From positions 62,001 through 126,000 of the forward strand of contig JAEZHI010000041.1 in NCBI GenBank assembly GCA_023436885.1: a stretch of 64,000 nt of DNA. The letters run 5' to 3'. The position numbers and the translations under genes were made by a program. Each line of letters opens with the position of its first letter. Within the stretch, counting starts at the first letter, position 1. Source of the DNA: Pseudomonadota bacterium. Lineage in GTDB: Bacteria > Pseudomonadota > Alphaproteobacteria > Rhizobiales > Pleomorphomonadaceae. The notes beneath the pieces were generated by a model. That model did not search any database, was not told where the DNA came from, and saw only the letters and a program-made list of their open reading frames with translations. Below, piece after piece: positions 8,087 through 15,967 of this stretch.

Positions 8087-8923
8087 ATGAAACAAATCTC
8101 GGTCAGCAAGTCCTTTGGCGGCTCCCAATATGTGTTCTCGCATGCCTCCGAGGCCTGCCGCTGCGACATGACATTCGCGGTCTTCATGCCGCCACAGGCC
8201 GAAACCGCGAAAGTGCCGATGTTGTGGTACCTGTCGGGCCTCACCTGCACCCACCAGAACGTCATGGACAAAGGCGAATATCGCCGGGCCGCCGCCGAGC
8301 TCGGCGTCGCCATCATCTGCCCCGACACCAGTCCGCGCGGCGATGACATTCCCGACGAACCCGACAATTGGCAGTTTGGCAAAGGAGCCGGCTTCTATCT
8401 CGACGCCACCGAAGAGCCTTTCGCCAAGAACTACAGAATGCAGACTTACATCCTGGAGGAGCTGCCGCGGCTTCTGGATGGCGCCGGTCTCGCCATCGAT
8501 AACAAACGGCAGGGCATTTTCGGGCATTCGATGGGCGGGCACGGAGCCATCACGCTTGCCCTGAAGGCTCCGGACCGCTTCGCCTCCGTCTCGGCATTCG
8601 CGCCGATTTGTCAGCCCTCAACCGCCGACTGGTCACGGCCGGCGTTTCAAAAGTACCTCGGCGACAATCCCGCCGCATGGCGAGCCTACGACACAACCTT
8701 GCTGATCGAGGACAGATATCGGGTCAAGGAGCTCTTGGTCGATCAGGGAACGGCCGACCCGTTCCTGGAAACCGGACTGAGGCCCCAGCTCCTGAACGAC
8801 GCCTGTCAGAAGGCAGGCATCGATCTGACGCTCAACATGCGTGATGGCTACGACCATTCCTATCTGTTCATCTCGACGTTCATGGCCGACCACATTCGCT
8901 GGCACGCCGAGCGGCTTCAATGA
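8087..8923 (+). CDS. fghA: S-formylglutathione hydrolase
   Basis: A 278-residue serine esterase (esterase D family) that hydrolyses S-formylglutathione to formate and glutathione, completing the formaldehyde oxidation route begun by the upstream dehydrogenase. The nucleophile elbow is G-H-S-M-G-G in IFGHSMGGHGAITLALK (Ser about residue 147); the catalytic Asp lies in the QGTADPFL block and the His in DGYDHSYLFISTF. The oxyanion-region LSGLTCTHQN is typical of this family. A 118-base gap separates it from frmA; same strand and same pathway imply one operon. Confidence 0.95.
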   Translation: MKQISVSKSFGGSQYVFSHASEACRCDMTFAVFMPPQAETAKVPMLWYLSGLTCTHQNVMDKGEYRRAAAELGVAIICPDTSPRGDDIPDEPDNWQFGKGAGFYLDATEEPFAKNYRMQTYILEELPRLLDGAGLAIDNKRQGIFGHSMGGHGAITLALKAPDRFASVSAFAPICQPSTADWSRPAFQKYLGDNPAAWRAYDTTLLIEDRYRVKELLVDQGTADPFLETGLRPQLLNDACQKAGIDLTLNMRDGYDHSYLFISTFMADHIRWHAERLQ

Positions 8924-9011
8924 AGGGCAACGCTCGGCGCGTCGGTTTTGCAGCTCGATTGGCAGGCTGTGGGAGCCGTGAGACGCAGGCCGAGCCGACG
9001 ACCCTGCCACC

Positions 9012-9295
9012 CACCCCTCGGGCGGAGCCGGCATGATCGGCACCGTCCACGTGCCGCCCGAGCAGATGGCCGTACGCCCCGGCATCGGCTTTGGCTACGG
9101 CGGCTCCATCCTCGCCAACCCCGACCGCCCAAAGCCGCAGGCGGCAGGCACCGCCCAATGGGCGGCGTCTACGGCCACAACTGGTTCGTCGACCGAAAGA
9201 ACGGCATCACCTCGCTGCTGATGACCAACACGGCACTAGAAGGAATGATCGGCCCGCTGACAGTGGAGGTGAGGGATACGGAATATGGGGTGTGA
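9012..9295 (+). pseudogene. Damaged partial copy of the serine hydrolase 3' end
   Basis: This stretch repeats bases 5414-5789 of the serine hydrolase gene, starting at the segment encoding PSGGAGMIGT and ending at the same ...EVRDTEYGV stop. Relative to the parent it lacks 87 bases between two copies of CACCG (parent 5444 and 5531), an in-frame microhomology deletion. It also has lost one G in the CAATGGGGCGGC region, which shifts the frame. There is no start codon or nucleophile motif, so it cannot encode a working enzyme. The two copies flank the antitoxin and frm genes. Confidence 0.85.
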
Positions 9296-9384
9296 GGAGA
9301 CACGGCTCTTATTGTTCCGTATACCTACCTACCCAACGCCCAGTGCACAAGAGACAGTAATTCATTGGGAAATGCTTGATATAG

Positions 9385-10410
9385 CTAGAAAGAGGCCGCT
9401 ATCGCTCGGCGAGCAATGGCCAAGAGATGTACACGCCACCTCCCAATCTTATCTTCGGTTCCAAATAAAGAAGGAGAGGAAAGAGTAAACCCATACGAGA
9501 ATTTTCCATGAACTATGGAATTACGAAACTCGTAAAGTCGTTCCGCATATACCTGTGGCGAAGCGCGTTCTATAAGTTCGCCGTTTTTCGCATCTTCGAG
9601 AATAGGTCGATCCGCCAAACTTTGTACAAGACGAATTATGGGTCCTTTTTCATCCCGCGTTATAAGATCCAACATCTTTCTGCTGAACTGTGCGTCTGCG
9701 AGGTTCGCATCATGGCGCAACCGCCATATCTCTCGCTCGTGAACGAAGAAAGAAAGGTACTCAATTACGCGATAATAGTAGACACAGGCAGCAAGGTCAT
9801 CTGTTTGTTGTGCACCAGCAGCTAGGAAGCGCAGGGGCTCAATCTGAGTAAACATCGGTTTTCCCGACGATATCGCAGATAGATCCTCATCTTCGGGTTC
9901 GTCCATCCACACATCACCAATGCGGAAGGGTTCGGGCCATTCACCACCTGTGCGTTCAAAATACCGCGCGCACGCGTTCAAGCAGGCCAATTCAGCGTCT
10001 TCATGGGGAGCACCCACAATACGTAAACTGGCGATATGCTCCCATTCACCGTTCCACTTGGATCTGCGTCCTTCGAAAAGAAGTGCAGCTAGAGGAGAAA
10101 CATCGCCGAAGGTAGCTTCAATCCCGCCCATGCTGAACCCTGCGGGGAAAGAGGACGACCCTTGCATGAAGAATTCGTGGTACGTGTCGAGACTGAACCC
10201 GAAGCCACCATGAATAGTAAGTCGATCTGCATTGGCTACCGCTGTGGCGTCCAGTGAGACATAGACGCCGTCATCCGGGACAAATAGCGACGCGCCAATA
10301 AGAGGCCAGCTGACTTGCATCCCACCAGGAACTACTTCGAAATTCAGATGTTCATCGTTCCTATCGGCGGTAATAGGCGGATCAAAATTATAAGGAACGA
10401 TTTGAAGCAA
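9385..10410 (-). CDS. Hypothetical protein with C-terminal HEPN-like motif
   Basis: A 341-residue protein I do not recognise as a named family. The N-terminal two-thirds are beta-rich and acidic with no catalytic motif I can see. The C-terminal third is helical and contains R-N-S-I-V-H at residues 296-301, the R-x4-H signature of HEPN ribonuclease domains, in the context YEFRNSIVHGK that is common in ApeA-like and RiboL-PSP-like HEPN proteins of defence systems. The start is probably a TTG at 10408-10410 with AAGGGG six bases ahead. The gene is AT-richer than its neighbours and lies next to small orphan ORFs, consistent with horizontal transfer. No antitoxin-like partner gene is adjacent. Confidence 0.6.
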   Translation of the reverse strand: MLQIVPYNFDPPITADRNDEHLNFEVVPGGMQVSWPLIGASLFVPDDGVYVSLDATAVANADRLTIHGGFGFSLDTYHEFFMQGSSSFPAGFSMGGIEATFGDVSPLAALLFEGRRSKWNGEWEHIASLRIVGAPHEDAELACLNACARYFERTGGEWPEPFRIGDVWMDEPEDEDLSAISSGKPMFTQIEPLRFLAAGAQQTDDLAACVYYYRVIEYLSFFVHEREIWRLRHDANLADAQFSRKMLDLITRDEKGPIIRLVQSLADRPILEDAKNGELIERASPQVYAERLYEFRNSIVHGKFSYGFTLSSPSLFGTEDKIGRWRVHLLAIARRAIAASF

Positions 10411-10508
10411 GATATTCCCCTTGAGGAGCGCTCACACGGGCCAGAGTGATTATCCGCTCAAGCTCGAAAACAGCATACAACTCGAAGTGCTGCTATCCTA
10501 TCCTCCGC

Positions 10509-10688
10509 CTACACCGGATAATAGCGCACCATGGTATTAACCCAAGCCAGCGCCCTCTCGTCCGCACAAAAAAGCTCGCCGTTATGTTCCGCTCCACCCT
10601 TCCCAAAATGCTCCCGCGTCATCCGCACAAGTTCCTCAAGCACCATCTCCTGGCGCAGCCCCACTATAATATCGGAATAGCTCGCCAC
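10509..10688 (-). CDS. Small hypothetical protein (59 aa)
   Basis: A short minus-strand frame from GTG at 10686-10688 to TAG at 10509-10511. The product has balanced composition with a helical middle (LRQEMVLEELVRMTREHFG) and an ordered end ALAWVNTMVRYYPV, which looks more like a real protein or the surviving C-terminus of a larger one than like chance. No strong ribosome site precedes the GTG. It lies between the HIT gene and the HEPN-like gene on the same strand. Confidence 0.35.
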   Translation of the reverse strand: MASYSDIIVGLRQEMVLEELVRMTREHFGKGGAEHNGELFCADERALAWVNTMVRYYPV

Positions 10689-10713
10689 CGGCGGTCAGCA
10701 TCAATTGCCGGTT

Positions 10714-11067
10714 TCACGCCGGGTTGGCCGTAGGCAGCTCCACCTCACCATCCCGCCTCGGGATCAGATGCACATGGGCGTGGAACACCTTCTGGCCGGC
10801 CGAGGCGCCGATGTTGGAGCCGAAGTTGAAGCCGGTCACCATCGGGTCCTCGGCGAGGATCGCCTCGCGGGCGGCGAGCGTCAGGGCGTGGATCGCCTCC
10901 CGCTCCTCGGCCGTCGAGTGGAACACGTCGGTGATGTGGCGCTTGGGGATGATCAGCGTATGCAGCGGCCGCGCCGGGAACTTGTCGCGGATGGCGAGGG
11001 CATGGTCGTTTTCCATGAGGATCTGATCTCGATCCAGATCGCAGAAAACGCACGTCTGTCCGGTCAT
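10714..11067 (-). CDS. HIT family hydrolase
   Basis: A 117-residue histidine-triad protein. The family signature H-x-H-x-H-x-x is present as VFHAHVHLIPRR near residue 95, preceded by the FGSNIGASAGQ nucleotide-binding segment, and the N-terminal CVFCDLDRD has a C-x-x-C pair found in many bacterial HIT proteins. Such enzymes hydrolyse nucleoside phosphoramidates or dinucleoside polyphosphates. ATG at 11067 has GGAG six bases ahead; an ATG at 11073 is less well placed. It is downstream of and co-directional with the acyltransferase gene (46 bases). Confidence 0.9.
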   Translation of the reverse strand: MTGQTCVFCDLDRDQILMENDHALAIRDKFPARPLHTLIIPKRHITDVFHSTAEEREAIHALTLAAREAILAEDPMVTGFNFGSNIGASAGQKVFHAHVHLIPRRDGEVELPTANPA

Positions 11068-11113
11068 CCGCATCTCCGTTCCGCCGATTGCAACGGCATG
11101 TCCAGCCCGCCCA

Positions 11114-12313
11114 TCACGTAAAATACCGCCGGATGAACGGCACCTGCCTGAGGCCGTAGGTGACGAGGAAGCAGATCGGCACCAGGATGGCGGCCATCGC
11201 ATACATCTTGAGCAGCGGCGGCGCCTGAACGTTCCGCACGAGGATGGCGCCGGCGACGATGATTGGCGGATGGAAGACGTAGACGCCAAAATAGTTCTGG
11301 CTCAGGAAGCGCGTCAGCCGACCCTCACTGTTGAACTTCTCGCGGAACAGCACGATCAGCCCCAGCGACACACCGACGCAGAAGAACGCCTCCCACGTGG
11401 CATAGAAGGCCGACTGCCAGCGGAAGCCACCGAAGAAGGCGCCGATATCTGGCACGGCGCCATGGGCCTGCGCGATGATGGCGCTCGCGGGAATACCGAG
11501 GAACCAGAGGGGTATGCCAAGGATCAGCGTCCATCTGAACCAGCGCATGCCGAACCGGTAGCCGATGCCCTCAAGAATGCCATGGGTGCGGCAGAGGATG
11601 CCGACGACATAGAGGATGACATAGGAGGCAAAGAAGCCCACCTGCAGGAAGTTGCCCGGCAACGGCTTGATGAAGGGAACGCCGCCCGGCACCACCGCGC
11701 GCAGCAGGAAGGTGGCGACGGCGATCGTGACGGTCAGCCCCAACACCCAGACGGGCCGGAAGGTGACACGCCGATCCACCTCCGGCGCCGGCCCGCCGAA
11801 GGCCGCCCGCCACAAGGCGGTGGCGACCGACAGGATCAGCAACACCAGCAGGAACCAAAGCGGGCCGAGGCTCAGCAGGAAGTCGAACGAGACGACATAG
11901 TGCGCGTACCACGCGCCCATGTCCGGCGCGTCGGCGGCGGCGAAGCCGGCGATCCAGGTGGTCAGCGGGTGGATGATCGCCACATAGGCCAGCATGGGAA
12001 TGCCAAGGCGGATCAGCCGTCCGCGAATGAACGGTCCCGTGCCCTTACGTTCCAGGGAGCCCGGCGTGAGATAGCCCGAGACGAAGAACAGCAGGCCCAT
12101 GAACCAGGCCTGGGTGAGCGAGCCATAGAGGCCGAACATCAACCCGGAGAGTGGGCCGTAGCTGGCCTTCTCCACGTAATACCAGAGGCCGTTGCCGCTA
12201 TAGGTGACGTTGAGGTGCATCAGCACCACCAGGATGATGACGAACCACCTGAGATTATCGAGATAGGCCAGCCGGCCCAGCCGCGTTTCGATGAATGCCC
12301 CTTGTTTGTCCAT
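11114..12313 (-). CDS. Acyltransferase family 3 membrane protein
   Basis: A 399-residue integral membrane protein with about ten hydrophobic segments. The start RLAYLDNLRWFVIILVVLMH carries the R-x-x-x-L-D-x-L-R motif and the conserved His of the acyltransferase-3 family, followed by the second motif near F-F-V-S-G-Y. These enzymes O-acetylate or succinylate surface sugars, lipids or periplasmic glucans; OpgC-like proteins are related. Substrate not assignable. ATG at 12313 is preceded by GGGGGAG, which decides the start against an upstream in-frame ATG. Confidence 0.88.
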   Translation of the reverse strand: MDKQGAFIETRLGRLAYLDNLRWFVIILVVLMHLNVTYSGNGLWYYVEKASYGPLSGLMFGLYGSLTQAWFMGLLFFVSGYLTPGSLERKGTGPFIRGRLIRLGIPMLAYVAIIHPLTTWIAGFAAADAPDMGAWYAHYVVSFDFLLSLGPLWFLLVLLILSVATALWRAAFGGPAPEVDRRVTFRPVWVLGLTVTIAVATFLLRAVVPGGVPFIKPLPGNFLQVGFFASYVILYVVGILCRTHGILEGIGYRFGMRWFRWTLILGIPLWFLGIPASAIIAQAHGAVPDIGAFFGGFRWQSAFYATWEAFFCVGVSLGLIVLFREKFNSEGRLTRFLSQNYFGVYVFHPPIIVAGAILVRNVQAPPLLKMYAMAAILVPICFLVTYGLRQVPFIRRYFT

Positions 12314-12700
12314 GTCGCTCCCCCGCGTCATGCCGACCCGATGAAGGCGGCCCCGGCTGGCGCCTCTCCCGCGAAGTCTTCGCATCAATGATCGAGATCG
12401 GCGGCCTGGGCCTCTGGCGCTACGGGCACGCGCTCAGTCATCACGGTTGTGCCCGGACGGTAGGATTACCCTGAAGAGCGGTCAATCAGACGTTTTCTCC
12501 AAGATCCATTGGAGTCCGGCGGATATCTCGTGCCCTAGCTTGGGAACTCTATCGCGTAAAATCGCAAGTATGATTGGACACACAAGCCTGGAGCGGCAAG
12601 TCTCCCAACCGCGCCGAGTCTCTCTTGAGTTTGCATGTACTAAAGTACGTGCCGCCGCAATTTTCCGCAGTCGAGGCGACACGATCGGTAAAGGTCAGCT
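12314..12700. other. Intergenic region, no gene seen
   Basis: About 390 bases upstream of the acyltransferase gene. A minus-strand frame at 12482-12682 (66 codons) is rich in Arg and has no family resemblance or good ribosome site, so I do not call it. The region holds the acyltransferase promoter and otherwise nothing recognisable. Confidence 0.4.
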
Positions 12701-12904
12701 TCAACGGCGAATCTGCTCAACTGCTAGCTGCACGGCCGCATCAAGGTGAGGGCAATCGGTCGGCTTTCCGTCGTCGAGGTTGGCGACCTTAAGGTGCCGA
12801 CAGCCATCGCGTAGCGAGGGATTCTGATACTGGACCAAGTTCGCACCTTGGAAACTAACACTGGCGATGAACCCGCATTTCGAACACTGAACTTTGAAAG
12901 ACAT
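12701..12904 (-). CDS. Small putative zinc-ribbon protein
   Basis: A 67-residue protein starting at an ATG with an ideal GGGAGG ribosome site. It begins MSFKVQCSKCGFIASVSF, with a C-x-x-C pair, and has further Cys/His residues in GCRHLKV and DCPHLDAA, a plausible four-ligand zinc site. The C-terminal end is a short helix. I do not recognise a family. It follows the gene at 12925 with 20 bases between, so the two may be co-transcribed. Confidence 0.55.
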   Translation of the reverse strand: MSFKVQCSKCGFIASVSFQGANLVQYQNPSLRDGCRHLKVANLDDGKPTDCPHLDAAVQLAVEQIRR

Positions 12905-12924
12905 CCCACCCTCCCAGAGTTTTA

Positions 12925-13125
12925 CTAACGACGAAGAACTCTGGGCGGCGGGTCCATGATAATGCGCACTTCCATGAGGTCCTTTAGAAACTGGTCTAGT
13001 TCTTCGCTAGACAAAACCAGCGTTGTGCCGTTTTCGAGCTGATCGAGTCGAATATGAATTTTGCGAAGGGCTCGATCAGTAGATAGGTATTTACCCAAAG
13101 GAAGTGGCATATGACAAACCCGCAT
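12925..13125 (-). CDS. Small hypothetical protein (66 aa)
   Basis: A short frame encoding a mostly helical, charged protein with the central stretch KIHIRLDQLENGTTLVLSSE and a C-terminal PPPRVLRR. No family recognised. The second ATG (at 13110, MPLPLGKY) is an equally possible start, as neither has a strong ribosome site. Its close spacing to the downstream zinc-ribbon gene and the lower GC content of this kilobase suggest a small accessory operon. Confidence 0.45.
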   Translation of the reverse strand: MRVCHMPLPLGKYLSTDRALRKIHIRLDQLENGTTLVLSSEELDQFLKDLMEVRIIMDPPPRVLRR

Positions 13126-13240
13126 CTTTAAACTGACGATTCAGCACTCAAAACGCGCGGTATTATTTTCTAGGATATCGCTGGGTAAGTCCAGATAGCC
13201 GAAGTACCTTGTACGCTCCTAGGCAATGCCTTTTGTACGC

Positions 13241-13366
13241 TCAGATGCCAGAAATATCTAGGAACACCGCCAAGCCGGCGATGCCGAGCATTGCCAATAC
13301 CGGCCAACGTGGCTCCTTGATTGGGTCTATATTTTTGCCACAACCACGTTTGATAGCCACAAGCAT
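13241..13366 (-). CDS. Possible small single-pass membrane protein (41 aa)
   Basis: An ATG at 13364-13366 opens a 41-codon frame whose product has a basic N-terminal half (MLVAIKRGCGKNIDPIKEP) and one hydrophobic segment (WPVLAMLGIAGLAVFLDISG), giving a credible inside-out single-pass topology. GGGAG lies only two bases before the ATG, which is too close for an ideal ribosome site. It could also be the remnant of a longer membrane gene. Confidence 0.3.
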   Translation of the reverse strand: MLVAIKRGCGKNIDPIKEPRWPVLAMLGIAGLAVFLDISGI

Positions 13367-13397
13367 AGCTCCCGGCTGGTAAGCCCGCCACTTCGTG

Positions 13398-13610
13398 TCA
13401 GACACTCACAGCATCAATGAAGGCCTGATCTTCTGCTGCCTGGGCACTCATGGCGACGGCCCGCGATTGGCGATGTGCCTCGGCTCTGAACGAGGGCGCC
13501 GTGACATCGGGCACCCAAATTTCGATCAAGCGCAGGCCGCAGGCGCGCAATCGTGCACGGCGCCGCCGGTCGGTATAGCGCGACGATCGGGATTTTGGGC
13601 GGGAGGTCAC
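13398..13610 (-). CDS. MazE-type antitoxin (DUF3018), orphan
   Basis: A 70-residue protein matching the DUF3018 antitoxin family: an Arg-rich N-terminus, then RLRACGLRLIEIWVPDV and RAEAHRQSRAVAMSAQAAED, ending QAFIDAVSV. Family members normally end in an acidic ...DW(D/E)-type tail and are followed by a MazF/PemK endoribonuclease gene. Here the tail is cut short and no MazF-like frame follows (downstream is only the small ORF at 13241). GTG at 13610 has AAAGGG upstream; a longer frame starting at 13646 is possible. Confidence 0.75.
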   Translation of the reverse strand: MTSRPKSRSSRYTDRRRRARLRACGLRLIEIWVPDVTAPSFRAEAHRQSRAVAMSAQAAEDQAFIDAVSV

Positions 13611-13681
13611 ATCTTGCCCTTTCACAATGTCACGAGAGCCTGACACAATTTACCGATTTGCCAAGGGTCTCACGAGGCAAG

Positions 13682-14728
13682 TCACCGTCCGTCCCCCAGC
13701 CCCCGCCCGAACGCCTCGGCGGCCATGTCGATCATCTGCGCATGGATCTCCTGCCGCGACCGATCCCCTCCGTCCTTGCAGATCGGCTCGTCGATCTTCT
13801 CTTCTTCAGCCAGTGCCGCCGCGCCGGGCCTGCAGACGCCGAACAGGCTGAAGTGGCTGGCGTCGCCAATCGTCTGGTAGCGCCCGTGCGGGATGGCCCT
13901 GGCGACGACATCGGCTCGCGCGGTCTCGGGAATGGTTCCTGGCTTGCCGAGGTTGATGATCTCCACCGGCAGGGTGACGCCGGCGAAGCTCTGGGTATCG
14001 AACACATCCACCGGCGCCGGATCGATCGCCATGGCAAAGCGAATGCGCTGGTCGCTGTGATCGTCGCCGGCCGGCCGCATGGCCATGGCGTGGAGATCGA
14101 GGCCGCTCATCTTGACCCACTCGCAAAGCGAGGGGTTGCGCGCGGCATCGTCGCAATAGCCGGCGAGGCGTTTGGGATCGATACGGCCACCGGCCAGTGC
14201 CAGTGCGGTACTGCCGCCCATGGAAAGGCCGAGCACACCAACTTTCTCCGTGTCGAGATGGTCCTTGAACGCACCCGCCCCGATCATGGCGTCGAGCGTG
14301 GCGCTGACGTCGGCAGGCCTCAGCCACAGCTTCATGGTTTGCTCGGCCGAACGGTTGGCGCCACCATTGCCGGGATGGGCGGGAGCGGCCACGATGAAGC
14401 CCTTGGCAGCAAGACCCGACGCCATCCAGCTCATCGCCTCCGGCGTGCCGCCGAGCCCGGCGCCATGCGACAGGAGCACCAGCGGAAACTGCCCCTCGGC
14501 GAGTGGCGCCTCACTTTGAGCGGTAGTGCCGGCAAAGAAGAGGCTGTCACCCAGCGTCACCGGCGTTCCGCCCGCCCGTGCCGGATACCAGACGGCGACG
14601 TCGAGATCGCCTCCGCGCGCCGCAGCGTAAGCGGTCATATGCCGGACACCGACGGGAGGGGAACTCTCGGCATGCGCGAGCGAGGAAAAGGCGGCAAGCA
14701 GCGCCAGGATCTTCAGGGAAATGGCCAT
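13682..14728 (-). CDS. Secreted alpha/beta hydrolase (dienelactone-hydrolase-like)
   Basis: A 348-residue protein with a Sec signal peptide (MAISLKILALLAAFSSLAHA, cleavage likely after AHA). The nucleophile elbow G-L-S-M-G-G is in VLGLSMGGSTALALAGG (Ser about residue 180), an oxyanion region lies at PLVLLSHGAGLGG, and the catalytic His is probably in GDASHFSLFG. This is the platelet-activating-factor-acetylhydrolase/dienelactone hydrolase type found in the periplasm of many proteobacteria; the natural substrate is unknown. It lies 100 bases downstream of, and on the same strand as, the AraC-type regulator gene, which may control it. Confidence 0.85.
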   Translation of the reverse strand: MAISLKILALLAAFSSLAHAESSPPVGVRHMTAYAAARGGDLDVAVWYPARAGGTPVTLGDSLFFAGTTAQSEAPLAEGQFPLVLLSHGAGLGGTPEAMSWMASGLAAKGFIVAAPAHPGNGGANRSAEQTMKLWLRPADVSATLDAMIGAGAFKDHLDTEKVGVLGLSMGGSTALALAGGRIDPKRLAGYCDDAARNPSLCEWVKMSGLDLHAMAMRPAGDDHSDQRIRFAMAIDPAPVDVFDTQSFAGVTLPVEIINLGKPGTIPETARADVVARAIPHGRYQTIGDASHFSLFGVCRPGAAALAEEEKIDEPICKDGGDRSRQEIHAQMIDMAAEAFGRGLGDGR

Positions 14729-14829
14729 CGACAAGGTCTCCGTTCGAGACCTGAATGATGCATGACCCCATCTCGACGAGCGCCCCGAAACGCGTTCCAG
14801 CACGTCCAAGATCGCGATCGAGGACCTGT

Positions 14830-15861
14830 TCAGGCGTTGGCAGTCACCACGCCGGCCCGCCGGTAGGCGCTGGGCGTCATGCCGGTCACGCGCAGGAACT
14901 CGCGATTGAAGTTGGACTTGGTGCCGAAGCCGGCCTCCAGCATCACCACGGTCACCGGCTCATCGGTCTCCTTGAGCCGGCGCTGCGCCTCGCGCACCCG
15001 GTATTCGTTGACGATCTGCGACACGTTGCGGCCGTGCACGCGGTTGAGTGCCGAGGAGATCTGCCGGGCGGGAATGCCAGCGCGGCGGGCGAGCCGCTCC
15101 AGCGTCAGGTCGGGGTCGCGGTAGAGCTGCTTCTCCGCCATCAGCATCTCGATGCGCTGCACCACGGCGGCATCGGCCTCGGAGGTATCCTCCTCGCTCG
15201 CCGGCGGAAGCACCTCTAAAGTCTGCGTCTCGGCCTCGGCTTCGGGTCGGCTGCCGCCGGCCACCGTCGCGGCATAGCCGGCAACGCCGAGCCATAACAG
15301 CTTGGCAGCCATCAACAGCGTGCGCGCCCGGTCGCCATTGCCGAGGAACAGATCGATGGAAATCACCGCATCGACCACGGCGGTGATGATAAGGAGCGCC
15401 GCCACGGCGAGCAGCGCCTGATAGGCCGTCCGCTCGTCGCTGAAGCGCACGGCCGAGAGCGCTTCCGGCCCCTGCCGCGCCAGCAACAGCAGCGCGATGC
15501 CATAGCCAATGCAGATTACGAACAGCGCCACGTCGATCGGCAGCCGCCAGAAGGCGACGAGCAGGGCGATCAAGAGGGCCGGCAGCAGATGCGGCCAGAG
15601 CGGCCGCGCACTGTCGTGATGGCGCAGCCGGTCGAAGGCCGCAAAGGACAGTGCCGGCAAGACGGCCGCGAGCACCGGCTGGATCAGCCGCGCCGGCTGC
15701 CAGCCGACATCCCAGCTCAGCCCGGCCACCGTCGCCTGCACGGCAAACACGGCCACCAGCAGCGGAAACAGCCCGAACTCGGCCGCCCCGTGCCGGAGCA
15801 TCCGCACCAGGATGAGGCAGAGGATGAGCGAGACGACGAAGGACAGCGGGATCGAGATCAT
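14830..15861 (-). CDS. AraC family regulator with N-terminal membrane domain
   Basis: A 343-residue regulator. Residues 1-215 contain about seven hydrophobic segments and the C-terminal 110 residues form an AraC/XylS DNA-binding domain with two helix-turn-helix units (LTLERLARRAGIPARQISSA and PVTVVMLEAGFGTKSNFNRE, then F-x-x-x-x-G-x-x-P). The arrangement resembles membrane-bound AraC regulators that sense envelope or extracellular signals. Its likely target is the secreted hydrolase gene immediately downstream. Confidence 0.9.
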   Translation of the reverse strand: MISIPLSFVVSLILCLILVRMLRHGAAEFGLFPLLVAVFAVQATVAGLSWDVGWQPARLIQPVLAAVLPALSFAAFDRLRHHDSARPLWPHLLPALLIALLVAFWRLPIDVALFVICIGYGIALLLLARQGPEALSAVRFSDERTAYQALLAVAALLIITAVVDAVISIDLFLGNGDRARTLLMAAKLLWLGVAGYAATVAGGSRPEAEAETQTLEVLPPASEEDTSEADAAVVQRIEMLMAEKQLYRDPDLTLERLARRAGIPARQISSALNRVHGRNVSQIVNEYRVREAQRRLKETDEPVTVVMLEAGFGTKSNFNREFLRVTGMTPSAYRRAGVVTANA

Positions 15862-15967
15862 GACGGCTTCTGGCTTTAGGCACTGTCCCGAAAGGCCTCA
15901 AAACCTTCCGGGCGAACGCGTCCTAGCACAAGTTGCTCCGTCGCGCCTCGCTCCCGCTTTCCCTATG

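Noticed and set aside
9508..9825. 105-codon plus-strand frame in the AT-rich island
   Set aside because: Lies opposite the HEPN-like gene, which has a strong ribosome site and a conserved motif.
12482..12682. 66-codon minus-strand frame upstream of the acyltransferase
   Set aside because: No ribosome site, biased composition and no family resemblance.
13170..13391. MazF toxin partner for the orphan MazE
   Set aside because: The frame here has no MazF/PemK motif; the only sensible product in the interval is a 41-aa membrane-like peptide in another frame.
13553..14758. 401-codon plus-strand open frame
   Set aside because: Antisense to a signal-peptide-bearing hydrolase with an intact Ser motif; no domain resemblance.
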